From positions 1 through 48,925 of the forward strand of contig CAKQBK010000009.1 in the NCBI GenBank assembly GCA_934216155.1: a stretch of 48,925 nt of DNA. Reading direction: 5' to 3'. Shown piece by piece: positions 24,800 through 33,224 of this stretch. The translations under genes were made by a program, and so were the position numbers. This DNA comes from an uncultured Dialister sp. Lineage in GTDB: Bacteria > Bacillota > Negativicutes > Veillonellales > Dialisteraceae. The notes below the pieces were generated by a model, which saw only the letters and a program-made list of their open reading frames with translations, made no database searches and was not told the DNA's origin. Within the stretch, counting starts at the first letter, position 1; the number at the start of each line of letters is the position of its first letter.

Positions 24800-24829
24800 A
24801 TTATATCTGTCAGTTAGAAATATTGTCAA
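24800..24829 (-). promoter_or_regulatory. Promoter of the binding protein-kinase operon
   Basis: On the minus strand TTGACA (24824-24829), an 18-nt spacer, TATAAT (24800-24805). Confidence 0.78.
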
Positions 24830-24885
24830 TTGAAATATGTTAATCCTTTTATTTTTATTTTAGATGTTTAACTTCTGTTAAATTT

Positions 24886-24976
24886 TGGTGTGACTGGTGA
24901 CTCGTGACTGGGGATTGGGAAATAAAGAGTGAGGAGTTAGCAGTTAGCAGTTAGCAGTTAGCAGTTAACCGTTAGC
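24886..24976. repeat. Heptamer clusters TGACTGG, TGAGGAG and GCAGTTA
   Basis: TGACTGGTGACTCGTGACTGG runs at 24891-24911, then GAGTGAGGAG, then five or six GCAGTTA units (24938-24970). Three heptamer families lie head to tail, directly against the inverted repeat that follows. Confidence 0.7.
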
Positions 24977-25219
24977 CGTCATTTCGACCGACGGGATTTG
25001 TGCTTGTTGCTGATTCAGTGTAGTCCAGTACTATGTTGGAAAAAGTGGAGAAATCTCAAACCTCCAGCAGAATTCTCTCCAGCTGAATCTATCCCGTAAC
25101 GAATTATTTCAGCTATCACATTTTCCGCTACTGCTGTAAGATTTCTCCACTTCTGTCTAACATAGAACCGAACTACTCTGCAGCGTCATTTTGCACAAAT
25201 CCCATCGGTCGAAATGACG
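24977..25219. repeat. CGTCATTTCGACCG inverted repeat, copy 3
   Basis: The ends are CGTCATTTCGACCGACGGGA and TCCCATCGGTCGAAATGACG. Inner GTGGAGAAATCTCAAA faces TAAGATTTCTCCACTT, and GTCCAGTACTATGTTGGA faces TCTAACATAGAACCGAAC. The middle is very similar to copy 2. Confidence 0.85.
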
Positions 25220-25304
25220 ACAGCCATACAATGGTCTTGCATCATCTCGCTAAATACCGCCTGTCCATTAGCCTCATATGTATTTCTACCATTGAGGAAA
25301 GCAA

Positions 25305-25347
25305 AAAACAAAAAGCAATAGCGACGACACCGCTACTGCTTTTCTAT
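25305..25347. terminator. Probable terminator hairpin
   Basis: AAAAAGCAATAGCG, loop, CGCTACTGCTTTT. It is A-rich before and T-rich after, so could stop transcription from either side; the nearest upstream gene on the minus strand is the 25516 gene, about 170 nt away. Downstream (25380-25415) lies a weak GGTTAT copy. Confidence 0.55.
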
Positions 25348-25515
25348 TCCTTTATTTCAGTTCATATGACGATAACGTTAGGACATAACCTTTCATACCC
25401 CTTTTTAACCTTTAGCTAAGCGGTATCTGTGATATGTTGAAAATACGATGCAGTAGAATAATAACCTATCACACCAACCAAATCAGCATCAAGTGTTACA
25501 ATCCCATGCAACGCC

Positions 25516-26316
25516 TTATTTCTTTTCCTGCTTGCCGAACCATTTTTCAAAAATCTTATCATAGGTGCCATTTTCATGGAGTTCTTTCAGCGCTTTATTG
25601 ACAGCCGCCTGCAGTTCTTTGTTGTCTTTCTTCATAGCAAATACCATGCCGCTAGCAGATTTGGAAGTGCCAACCATCTTCAGGTCCTTGTCGCCGCCCT
25701 GTTTCAGGTAGTACATGCCCACTGGCTGATCGATAGCTACAGCGTCCAGAGTGCCTGCCTGCAGTTCCATGAAGGCCTGGGAATTGGAGTCCAGCTGTTT
25801 CACCTGGGCCGGTTTGGCTTCCTGGGCCAGTTTCACCTGCTGGGTTCCTACCTGGGCACCTACATTTTTGCCTTCCAGGTCAGCCCAGTCTTTGATATCG
25901 TTGTTGTCTTTTCTGACGATAATCACATAGCCATTCTGGGTGAAATATTTATCAGAGAAAGCCACCTGCTTTTCTCTTTCCGGTGTCGCATCGAGACCTG
26001 CTGCAATCATATCAATCTGACCAGACTGTACAGCTGGAATCAGCGCATCAAAACCCATGCTCTTGAATTCCATCTGGCTGCCCATCTGTTTAATCACAGC
26101 ATCAGCCAGGTCCAGGTCGAAGCCTACATATTTATCATCTTTGGTAAATTCAAACGGAGGGAATGTGGTTTCAGAACCGACACGAATCACAGCCGGAATT
26201 CCGCTGCCGGATTTAGCAGCCTGCTGATTGCCTTTGTCTCCGCCACAACCAGCTGCCAAAAAAGTCGCTGCCATAGCGCCCAGTACCAATGCCAATTTTA
26301 ACTTTTTTCCCATCAT
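25516..26316 (-). CDS. Amino-acid-type ABC substrate-binding lipoprotein
   Basis: 266 residues from the chosen start. The lipoprotein signal (LALVLGAMAATFLAAGCGGD) is followed by the family-3 binding fold: VGSETTFPPFEFTKDDKYVGFDLDLADAVIKQMG, TPEREKQVAFSDKYF and LEGKNVGAQVGTQQVKLAQE. The frame extends 19 codons upstream, but the promoter -10 lies at 26374-26379, so those codons are mostly leader; GGAG precedes the double ATG at 26316/26313. No permease or ATPase adjoins. It is a different protein from that at 19984, with only family-level likeness. Confidence 0.88.
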   Translation of the reverse strand: MMGKKLKLALVLGAMAATFLAAGCGGDKGNQQAAKSGSGIPAVIRVGSETTFPPFEFTKDDKYVGFDLDLADAVIKQMGSQMEFKSMGFDALIPAVQSGQIDMIAAGLDATPEREKQVAFSDKYFTQNGYVIIVRKDNNDIKDWADLEGKNVGAQVGTQQVKLAQEAKPAQVKQLDSNSQAFMELQAGTLDAVAIDQPVGMYYLKQGGDKDLKMVGTSKSASGMVFAMKKDNKELQAAVNKALKELHENGTYDKIFEKWFGKQEKK

Positions 26317-26373
26317 ACTGATCATCTCCATCATGTAAATTGTCACGTATCTTGTGTGGAACTTGCTATGCAT

Positions 26374-26402
26374 ATTTTAACAACATTATATATATATGTC
26401 AA
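26374..26402 (-). promoter_or_regulatory. Promoter of the 25516-26316 gene
   Basis: On the minus strand TTGACA (26397-26402), a 17-nt spacer, TAAAAT (26374-26379); it is followed by AT-rich leader. Confidence 0.82.
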
Positions 26403-26440
26403 ATATTTGGCGTATATTTTGCATTTTTATGCAGTGAACA

Positions 26441-26636
26441 GGTTCCTCAGGGTTCTCAGGTTACTTAGGTTACTCAGGTTGCTCAAGGTTCTGAGGGTTC
26501 TGAGGGTTCTCAGGGTTCTCAGGGTTCTCAGGGTTCTCAGGGTTCTCAGGGTTCTCAGGGTTCTCAGGGTTCTCAGGGTTCTCAGGGTTCTCAGGGTTCT
26601 CAGAGTTCTCAGAGTTCTCAGGGTTCGTCGAATGTG
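26441..26636. repeat. Tandem 9-mer array (about 19 units)
   Basis: GGTTCTCAG repeated almost perfectly in the middle (26505-26603), with variant units (GTTACTTAG, GTTGCTCAA, GGTTCTGAG) at the left edge and AGTTCTCAG at the right, ending in TCGAATGTGCC. Homogeneous centre and variant edges suggest slippage or unequal exchange. Confidence 0.95.
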
Positions 26637-26650
26637 CCTCTAACCATATC

Positions 26651-26830
26651 CGTCATTTCGACCGATCATATTCGTGCGAAATGAAAAAAGTGGTATAAAT
26701 GGATTTGGATCCCTGAGTTTTCGTCATCCCGAGCGTAGTCGAGGGACTCGCAGCACCAGCGGTAATGGCTTGATGACACATATCGCAGCAGTTCCCTAGA
26801 GCTGCTTTTCTCGCTTCGGTCGAAATGACG
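26651..26830. repeat. CGTCATTTCGACCG inverted repeat, copy 4 (variant)
   Basis: The left end is CGTCATTTCGACCGATCATA and the right end CGGTCGAAATGACG. The interior differs from the other copies and contains TCGTCATCCCGAGCGTAGTC. Confidence 0.75.
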
Positions 26831-27092
26831 AATGCGGTAAGAAGCACCTTCGACGAACCCTTAGCCCCTTAGAACCTTCAGAACCTTCAGAACCCTAAGC
26901 AACCTGAGCCACTTGAGCAACCTTAGAAACCTAAGCCCCATCCCATTGACCCCGTTTCTGTATCATGCTATAGTGTAAAGAAGTATGTTTTCCCAAAAGT
27001 ATATATTGTTACTTATTTATCTTTTATTTAATTTTATACCATATAATTATCTTCAGTGTAAAAAACACTATCATATCATTTCTTACACTATA
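26831..27092. other. Inverse 9-mer arm and AT-rich region with three AGTGTAA words
   Basis: 26846-26935 is an inverse 9-mer arm. From 26965 the DNA is AT-rich and holds TATAGTGTAAAGAA (26969 on), CAGTGTAAAAAACACT (27054 on) and TTTCTTACACTATA (27079 on), the first and last being inverse to each other. These could be regulator sites for the dedA-GT39 genes. No gene is seen. Confidence 0.5.
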
Positions 27093-27212
27093 AAGGTTCT
27101 GAAGGTTCTAAGGGTTCTCAAGGTTCTCACGTTTCTTGAACGTGGTAAATGACAGTAATGTCTATCAGTACATTCGGGGAACCTGAGTCACCTAAGCAAC
27201 CTGAGTAACCTG
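27093..27212. repeat. 9-mer hairpin before dedA
   Basis: Left units GGTTCTGAAGGTTCTAAGG (27095-27140) face right units GAACCTGAGTCACCTAAGC (27178-27212). It ends about 20 nt from the start codon and would lie in the 5' leader. Confidence 0.7.
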
Positions 27213-27231
27213 TTTCACAAAGGACTCGCCT

Positions 27232-27834
27232 ATGGACATCATTATCTCTTTCCTCAATGAATGGGGCTATCTGGCTCTTTTCATTTGCATGGTTTTGGAA
27301 AATATGAATATCCCCATTCCCAGTGAAATCATTCTGGGATTTGCTGGATTTCTGGTTTCACAAAATGTATTCACTTTCTGGCCCACCATCATTATCGCCA
27401 CCATTGCGGGACTAGTGGGTTCGCTTGGCTCTTACTGGATGGGCCACAAAGGGGGCCGCGAGCTGATTCTCCGCCACACCGCCAAGGGGGGCATGACAGC
27501 CAAGAAAATGATTGCCGCCAAGGATTGGTTCGAGGAATACGGCGCCATTGCGGTTTTCACCGGTCGTCTCCTTCCGGGGGTCAGAACTTTTATTTCTCTC
27601 CCCGCCGGTATCGCCCAGTTTCCTTTGCCAGAATTTACGATTCTCACCATTCTAGGCACCGTGCCGTGGACCATTTTCCTTGTCTACATGGGCGCCATGC
27701 TGGGAGAAAATTGGCAGCTCCTTTTGAATTACAAATTGGAAATCGCTGTGGTCTGTGTCATTTTGTGCGTCATCATTGCTGGCGCTTTTCATCTGTATCA
27801 TAAAAGAAAACATAAAAATAAAAATGAAAATTAA
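27232..27834 (+). CDS. DedA-family membrane protein
   Basis: 200 residues, typical length. It has several membrane segments and the family core FTGRLLPGVRTFISLPAGIAQ (about 109-129; Gly111-Arg112...Pro115-Gly116-x-Arg118), plus acidic Glu23 and Glu32 near the N-terminus (ENMNIPIPSE). DedA proteins are proton-linked lipid transporters; some recycle undecaprenyl phosphate. Its end overlaps the GT39 gene start by 11 nt, so the two are coupled and the lipid-carrier role fits. AAAGGA lies 8 nt before ATG. Confidence 0.9.
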   Translation: MDIIISFLNEWGYLALFICMVLENMNIPIPSEIILGFAGFLVSQNVFTFWPTIIIATIAGLVGSLGSYWMGHKGGRELILRHTAKGGMTAKKMIAAKDWFEEYGAIAVFTGRLLPGVRTFISLPAGIAQFPLPEFTILTILGTVPWTIFLVYMGAMLGENWQLLLNYKLEIAVVCVILCVIIAGAFHLYHKRKHKNKNEN

Positions 27835-29416
27835 TAAAAATTGTATCCTTCTCTTTCTATTTTGTTTCCTCATATATGGTCTATTTGGCGGTCTGATTCC
27901 ACTTCTGGATCCGGATGAGCCAGTTTACGGCGAGACAGCCAAGGAAATGCTGTCCACCGGAGACTGGTTGTCTCCTCGGATTTATGGAGAGTTCTGGTAT
28001 GATAAACCGCCTCTTTTCTATTGGCTGGAAGCCATTTCGTTTTCTCTGTTCGGTATTTCCACTTGGAGTGCCCGGCTGTCATCGGCTCTTTTAGGGGCCA
28101 TCACACCAGTGTATTTGTACTTGTCCACCAGAAAACTCTTAGGCGAAAAAGCAGCTCTTCGCGGTGCCTTCATTTGTGCCACGTCTTTGGAAATCATCGT
28201 CCTTGCCCGCAGTGCGGTCACCGATACGGTGCTGACACTCACGCTGACGGTGGCACTTATTTCTTTTCTTCGTAAAGAATACATCCCCGCTTACATTTCC
28301 TGCGGGCTGGCCCTTCTTGCCAAAGGCCCCATCGGATTCGGATTTCCAGCCCTCATCGTGGGCCTTTGGATGATCTGTTCCAAACAATTTACGTTTAGAA
28401 ATATCATGGGTCTCAAATGGTACTGGGGTATTCCCCTGGCTTGTCTGGTGGGACTTCCCTGGTACATCGCTATGGGCATGATCCACGGCGATGCGTTCAT
28501 CGATACCTTCCTGGGATATCACAATGTGACCCGCTTCGTCAGTCCTGAACACGCCGGGCAGAATCACTATTGGCTCTACCTGGTGGTGTTGCTGGCTGGA
28601 TTCTATCCTTGGTGCGGCACTTTGCCGGGCATTCTTCGCCGGTTCTCCACGTGGCGAAAAAATCCAACCATCCTGTTTTTCATGGCGTGGGCCCTTTTCA
28701 TTTTCCTCTTCTTCTCTGTTTCGTCTACCCAACTCTTTTCGTACATTCTCCCCATGTTCCCGCCGCTAGCAATGCTGGCTGGGGTCTACCTCACCTCTTT
28801 GGAAGAAGAAGGCCATGTGTCACCTACACTCATGGGCTGTCACCTGTTCTTTGCGTGTGTTACCGCCGTTGCCATCAGCTTGGCTCCTTTGACTCCATCC
28901 GGTGGCCCCTGGGTGAAATACGGTATTTCTGCCTTTATGATTCTGGCGGCGCTCCTGGCGGTATGGCAAGTGAAACGAGGAAATATCCGCGGATTCCTTT
29001 TCACCCAAGCATTGCTGATTGGAATTTTCATCTTCTCCGTGTGGGGCCTTTTTGCTTCCTCAGTAAGCAGCCTCTTCACATCCAAAGCCATTGCAGAAAC
29101 CTTGCAATCCACAGAAAGAAATCCCGCTATTTCCTTGTACATCGATACCTTCTATCGTCCTTCCGTAGCCTTCTACACCGACATCTACGGCGAAGCACTG
29201 CCTGAATACGACGAACGAAAAAAGGAAACCGATGAAAAGAACAAAGCACAAGGCGTGCTCCTTCCAGGAAAAACAGAAGATGCCAAGCTCCCCGATCAGG
29301 CGTATATCTTAGTGCAAAAAAAGATTTACAACCACTGGCCGGAAGATCTCAAAACATCCTGTCAAATTCTGTGGGAGAAAGACACGGCATACTTTTTAGT
29401 GAGGAATGAGGAGTGA
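27824..29416 (+). CDS. GT39 (ArnT-like) lipid-linked sugar transferase, first copy
   Basis: 530 residues. A polytopic GT-C glycosyltransferase: a membrane segment at the N-terminus, then the first outer loop with DPDEPVYGETAKEM (catalytic-type Asp31-Glu32), WYDKPPLFYWL, then about 10-12 more segments and a soluble C-terminal part from about 430. Enzymes of this family move a sugar from a polyprenyl phosphate to lipid A or another envelope acceptor on the periplasmic face. I start at 27824 (MKINKNC), overlapping the dedA end; an earlier in-frame start would lie deep inside dedA. It has no strong ribosome site, consistent with translational coupling. Confidence 0.87.
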   Translation: MKINKNCILLFLFCFLIYGLFGGLIPLLDPDEPVYGETAKEMLSTGDWLSPRIYGEFWYDKPPLFYWLEAISFSLFGISTWSARLSSALLGAITPVYLYLSTRKLLGEKAALRGAFICATSLEIIVLARSAVTDTVLTLTLTVALISFLRKEYIPAYISCGLALLAKGPIGFGFPALIVGLWMICSKQFTFRNIMGLKWYWGIPLACLVGLPWYIAMGMIHGDAFIDTFLGYHNVTRFVSPEHAGQNHYWLYLVVLLAGFYPWCGTLPGILRRFSTWRKNPTILFFMAWALFIFLFFSVSSTQLFSYILPMFPPLAMLAGVYLTSLEEEGHVSPTLMGCHLFFACVTAVAISLAPLTPSGGPWVKYGISAFMILAALLAVWQVKRGNIRGFLFTQALLIGIFIFSVWGLFASSVSSLFTSKAIAETLQSTERNPAISLYIDTFYRPSVAFYTDIYGEALPEYDERKKETDEKNKAQGVLLPGKTEDAKLPDQAYILVQKKIYNHWPEDLKTSCQILWEKDTAYFLVRNEE

Positions 29417-29741
29417 GGAGTGAGGAGTGAGGAGTGGTGGCCGGCGAGCGCACCGAATTGCTCTTATATGGATATAGACATATATCACCAAAGTCTTTTC
29501 TATATGCTCGCCGATTTTGTACACAGTAAGCGGTAAGCAGTAGACAGTTAGCAGCAAATGATATTCCGATACTGCCAACTGCCTACTGCTAACCGCCTAC
29601 ATATATAAATTGGGGCCCTATATGAATTGTGGGCCCCTTCCACCACTTCTCACTTCTCACTTCTAACTTCTCACTTCTCACTTGATTTTATCTTTGCATA
29701 ACAATGATACACATTCCGTCTTGCGAAAAGGAGTTTTTTCA
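29417..29741. repeat. Heptamer repeats in two inverted pairs
   Basis: 29400-29440 GAGGAGTGAGGAG heptamers overlap the stop region of the GT39 gene; 29525-29560 and 29570-29600 are GCGGTAAGCAGTAGAC-type units and their inverse; 29605-29680 has GGGGCCC/GGGCCCC arms then CTTCTCACTTCTAAC units. No gene is seen. The GT39 stop codon lies inside the repeat, so the last residues are probably repeat-derived. Confidence 0.65.
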
Positions 29742-31421
29742 TTGAGTACCAAACGTCAAAAACGAGCCAAAAAATTACAAGCCCAGGAGGAAACATCTTC
29801 CCGGCTCACGTTGGAATCCCTGGTGGGATTGTTTGTGATTGCTTTTTTATTTTTCCTATGGGGCAGCTGGCTGCTTCCTATCACTGACCCAGTGGAATCC
29901 AATTATGCTTTGACGGCCAAAGAAATGGTCATGTCCGGCAACTGGATGTCCCCACAAATCTATGGTGTCTTCTGGTATGACAAGCCCATCATGGTGTACT
30001 GGCTTTTGTCCATCAGTTACAGCCTGTTCGGTTTCACTGACCTGGCCTCTCGTATCCCTGCTGCGTTTTGCGGCGCCCTGTCTACCACACTTCTCATCTG
30101 GTATGTCCGCCGGATTCTAAAAGACAATGTGATCGCCATGTGGTCCGGCTGCATGTTGGCAGTGTCTTTAGAGTTTTGGGTGATTTCCCACGCCATCATC
30201 ACCGATAGCATTTTGCTGCTCTTCACCATTCCTACTTTGCTGTCTGCCTACATAGGTATCACAGAAAACAGCAAAAAGCATCTCACCATCGCCTATGTCG
30301 CTGCCGGTTTGGCATGCCTCACCAAAGGACCGGTGGGATTGGTACTTCCAGGTATCCTTCTAGTACTGTGGTGCCTTTCTATGAAATCGCCGAAAACCAT
30401 TCTTCGCCTATTTCCCTGGCAGGGACTTCTGGCTTTCTTCGTGGTGGTTCTCCCTTGGTATGGCGGCATGTACCTCATCCATGGCAGCGACTTCATCAAT
30501 GAATTTTTGGGACTCCACAACGTGCTTCGTGCCACTTCTTCTGAACATCCAGAAGACAACCACATCTATTATTACCTGGTACTGCTTCCTGCATCACTCC
30601 TTCCGTGGGCTTTCCTTTCTTTCTATGAAATGTGGAAAGGTTGGAAAGAAAGAACCAATTTCTACCGGTTCCTCATGGTTTGGTGCTGGGGTACCATCCT
30701 CTTCTATACCCTGATGGCCACCAAGTACGTCACCTATACCTATATCGCTGTGGTGCCTGCCATCATTCTGGCTGCCTTTGCCGCACCGAAAATGCGGCTG
30801 GGCGATAAAATAACGGCCCTCTGGGGCGGACTTGGATTGTTGCTTCTCATGATTGCTTGCACGGCAGGGACCTTTTATATCAAAGAAGGAAATTGGTGGA
30901 TTTTCTACCTGGTCCTAGCCTATGGCCTCTTCGCCTACCTGATCCGTTGGAAAGCCAACCAGTACAAACGGCTCACCATCATCACCTGCGTCACCGCCTC
31001 CATGCTCCTTTGCCTCATGATGGAAGGGTTACCAAGGTACTTGCCTACCCGCTCCACCTTGGAACTGGACGAAGCCCTCCATGCGGCTCCGGGAGAGCAC
31101 TATTTCTTCCAATCCTATCCGGCCAGCTACACCTACTACACAGGAGAAACAGCCACCCGCCTAGTTCCCACCTTGCATGAAAAAGAAGAAAATCGAGACG
31201 CCCGTTGGAATGATAAATACGCCATGCCATCCGTCTCCGATACAGAATTTATAGAAAGCCATGAAAATCCATCAGAACCGGTTTTCCTCTACGTAGCCAA
31301 GAACAAACAAAAACTCTTCGACCAGTGGCTCCTCCGCCATCGGTTTGTTTTGACAAAAAAGCTGGTATCGGGAAATATTTATGTGCTAGTCAACAAAGAT
31401 CAGTTGGAAGCGCACAGTTGA
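29742..31421 (+). CDS. GT39 (ArnT-like) lipid-linked sugar transferase, second copy
   Basis: 559 residues from a TTG start at 29742; AAGGAG lies about 8 nt upstream, whereas the longer frame starts in repeat DNA. A basic N-terminus (KRQKRAKK) precedes the first membrane segment. It aligns with the previous gene: ITDPVESNYALTAKEM corresponds to LLDPDEPVYGETAKEM, and WYDKPIMVYWL, PAAFCGAL and CLTKGPVGLVLPG are shared. The first Asp of the DE pair is Val51 here while Glu52 is kept, which is odd for the family. It is likely a paralogue with a different sugar or acceptor, or reduced activity. Confidence 0.87.
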   Translation: MSTKRQKRAKKLQAQEETSSRLTLESLVGLFVIAFLFFLWGSWLLPITDPVESNYALTAKEMVMSGNWMSPQIYGVFWYDKPIMVYWLLSISYSLFGFTDLASRIPAAFCGALSTTLLIWYVRRILKDNVIAMWSGCMLAVSLEFWVISHAIITDSILLLFTIPTLLSAYIGITENSKKHLTIAYVAAGLACLTKGPVGLVLPGILLVLWCLSMKSPKTILRLFPWQGLLAFFVVVLPWYGGMYLIHGSDFINEFLGLHNVLRATSSEHPEDNHIYYYLVLLPASLLPWAFLSFYEMWKGWKERTNFYRFLMVWCWGTILFYTLMATKYVTYTYIAVVPAIILAAFAAPKMRLGDKITALWGGLGLLLLMIACTAGTFYIKEGNWWIFYLVLAYGLFAYLIRWKANQYKRLTIITCVTASMLLCLMMEGLPRYLPTRSTLELDEALHAAPGEHYFFQSYPASYTYYTGETATRLVPTLHEKEENRDARWNDKYAMPSVSDTEFIESHENPSEPVFLYVAKNKQKLFDQWLLRHRFVLTKKLVSGNIYVLVNKDQLEAHS

Positions 31422-31604
31422 CTATCTACTTCCAACTATTTTGACAAATAGGCTTGGCATCGAATTTGTGTGTTATATAAAAAGGGTATTGGGGCGCTTC
31501 CAAATTTTGTGCGCCCCTTCCACCACTACGCACTTCGCACTACTCACTACGCATTTTTCAACAAAAACAAATAAATAACCATCCATTACGTATCGAGGCA
31601 TACT
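31422..31604. repeat. Half heptamer repeat
   Basis: GGGTATTGGGGCGC, TTGTGCGCCCC and CTACGCACTTCGCACTACTC (31486-31555), a right half of the TGAGGAG/GCGCC family with altered heptamers. The GtrA ribosome site GAGG follows at about 31592. Confidence 0.5.
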
Positions 31605-32015
31605 ATGTTTCAATCTCTCATTTTAAAAATCTTCCCTTCCATGGATCGATTTTGGGAAGTCTTCCGATTCCTAGCCGTCGGCAGTGGGTGTTTCCTTTTG
31701 GAATACGCCCTGCTTTTCTCCCTCACCGAATACGGCGGCCTAGCACCTCTGGTGTCTGCCCCCATTGCTTTCACCATTTCTCTCGTTGTGAATTACATTC
31801 TCTGTGTGTACGTGGTCTTCCACGTGAAACACCAGGGCACCAAGCAGATGATTCTTTTCATCGTCACATCCATCATGGGACTGGGACTGAATCAGCTGGT
31901 CATGTGGTTCTGCATCGACATCCTTGCTATCTGGTATATGTTCGCCAAGATCGTAGCCTCCGCCATCGTCATGATCTGGAACTACTTCACGAAACGGTTT
32001 ATACTGAATCATTAA
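31605..32015 (+). CDS. GtrA-family membrane protein
   Basis: 136 residues with four membrane segments (about 18-38, 43-65, 75-95, 105-125). The RFLAVGSGCFLLEYALLFSL opening and NYILCVYVVFH and WNYFTKRFIL ends match GtrA. GtrA-like proteins assist the movement of polyprenyl-phosphate-linked sugars across the inner membrane. It follows two GT39 genes on the same strand; a DPM1-like GT2 that could charge the lipid carrier is convergent 1.2 kb away. GAGG precedes the start. Confidence 0.87.
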   Translation: MFQSLILKIFPSMDRFWEVFRFLAVGSGCFLLEYALLFSLTEYGGLAPLVSAPIAFTISLVVNYILCVYVVFHVKHQGTKQMILFIVTSIMGLGLNQLVMWFCIDILAIWYMFAKIVASAIVMIWNYFTKRFILNH

Positions 32016-32280
32016 TGACTGGTGACTAGGGACTAGGTTAGCCCTTCGGGCTGGTTATATTTTTCCTTTTTCATTATATTCCCAATAATAAAAATACCGA
32101 TAGCATCGGGTTATAAAGGGTTATGAAAGGTTATGCTTTCCATACACTTTATCATTCCATGCTATCGGTATTTTTATTTTATATTTTTATAAAAAAGGGT
32201 ATTGGGGTGCTTCCAAATTTTGTGCGCCCCTTCCACCACTCCTCACTACGCACTCCTCACTACGCATTTTTTCAGCAAAA
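32016..32280. terminator. Bidirectional terminator with GGTTAT arms and heptamer repeats
   Basis: 32089-32180: AATAAAAATACCGATAGCAT, GGGTTATAAAGGG, loop, ATGCTATCGGTATTTTTATT. It has A/T flanks on both sides and lies between the convergent GtrA and UDG-like genes. A CCCTTCGGGCTGGTTATAT block (32040) and a TGAGGAG-family right half (32190-32270) flank it. Confidence 0.75.
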
Positions 32281-32310
32281 GTGAATGAAGGAACACCCGC
32301 TAGTCACCAA

Positions 32311-32994
32311 TTACCTCATCGCCTCTTTTAGCTGCCCGCGGAAAATATTGGCTCCCCCATTGGCGGGATGGCGAAGGCCCGTGACAGAAAAGCCTGCATC
32401 GGATAACGTGGTTTCACTTTTCTTACCAATGGCAAAAATAGGAAGAGAACCGGTAAGAGAAAGAAGGTCTTTAGTAAAAGTCAGGCCCACCGCCAATTCC
32501 TGGTCAGTTGGTGTGCGATTGGACAGCAGATTTCCTTTTTTATAAGGATGGAAAGGAAATATATTCCACAACAGAAATTCATCCGCTGTAAGTCCCGCCT
32601 CGAGACAGGCTTTCCATACCACCGAATCTGTCGGTTCATTGAATCCTTTTTCTCTTTGGGTAGGCTTTTCAATGAGCGGACTATCACTCTGACTGGTTCG
32701 CTGCCCTTGCCGTCCCAAAATCATCTCACTGGTCACCACCGGATGTTGATTTAAAATCATCCGTTCGCAGGTCATAGCAATACCAGAAAAATGTCCCCCC
32801 TGGTACCCACAAGCCTCTGCCACCAGAAGCATCTTCGCCTGTCCGATTCGTCTCTCCAAATAATCAGAAAGCTGCTTTTGGCGAATGGTTGCAGAATTTT
32901 CCACTTCATAATCCGGATTTCTATCACACCAAGGATTGAAAGTCAATTCGCCATGATAACAGGATAGTTTTTCAATAAATTTTTGTATACTCAT
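32311..32994 (-). CDS. Uracil-DNA-glycosylase-superfamily protein
   Basis: 227 residues. Superfamily features: the first motif region LLVAEACGYQGGHFSGIAMTCER (about 56-78), a central LLWNIFPFHPYKKGN (about 141-155), and the C-terminal GLRHPANGGANIF motif with the catalytic-loop His (about 207-219). It would flip and excise a damaged base from DNA, but the first motif is not the standard GEAPG/GQDPY, so the substrate is uncertain. It may relate to the radical SAM DNA-repair pair at 5.3-7.6 kb, which is often associated with a UDG-like domain. The start has only a weak GGAGAC site upstream. Confidence 0.75.
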   Translation of the reverse strand: MSIQKFIEKLSCYHGELTFNPWCDRNPDYEVENSATIRQKQLSDYLERRIGQAKMLLVAEACGYQGGHFSGIAMTCERMILNQHPVVTSEMILGRQGQRTSQSDSPLIEKPTQREKGFNEPTDSVVWKACLEAGLTADEFLLWNIFPFHPYKKGNLLSNRTPTDQELAVGLTFTKDLLSLTGSLPIFAIGKKSETTLSDAGFSVTGLRHPANGGANIFRGQLKEAMR

Positions 32995-33224
32995 TGTGTC
33001 TCCTTTTATATGAAAGATTCTAGTTCTCCATGCTTGATTTCATTTCCAACAGAACCTTTTGACAGCGACTAAGGTTTCATGATTTGCTCACGATACCATC
33101 TCCAACAGAACCTTTGTATAGCGAAAATCACAAAATGTTTTTCAAATGAAATACAGACACCAGAACCTTCTGATAGCGACTAAAGCTCCATGAAATTGGC
33201 GCGATTATCTCGCCCACAGACCCC
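32995..33224. repeat. Three short AGAACCTT-TGA-AGCG repeats
   Basis: CAGAACCTTTTGACAGCGACTA (33050), CAGAACCTTTGTATAGCG (33108) and CAGAACCTTCTGATAGCGACTA (33160) recur with about 55-nt spacing and similar intervening text (CATGATTTGC / CATGAAATTGG). No gene is seen. Confidence 0.6.

Noticed and set aside
26441..26636. Possible CRISPR array
   Set aside because: Units are 9 bp and directly adjacent, with no unique spacers and no cas genes.
26356..26643. A 95-residue frame with RVL repeats
   Set aside because: Same artefact from the GGTTCTCAG array; it also overlaps the promoter of the gene on the other strand.
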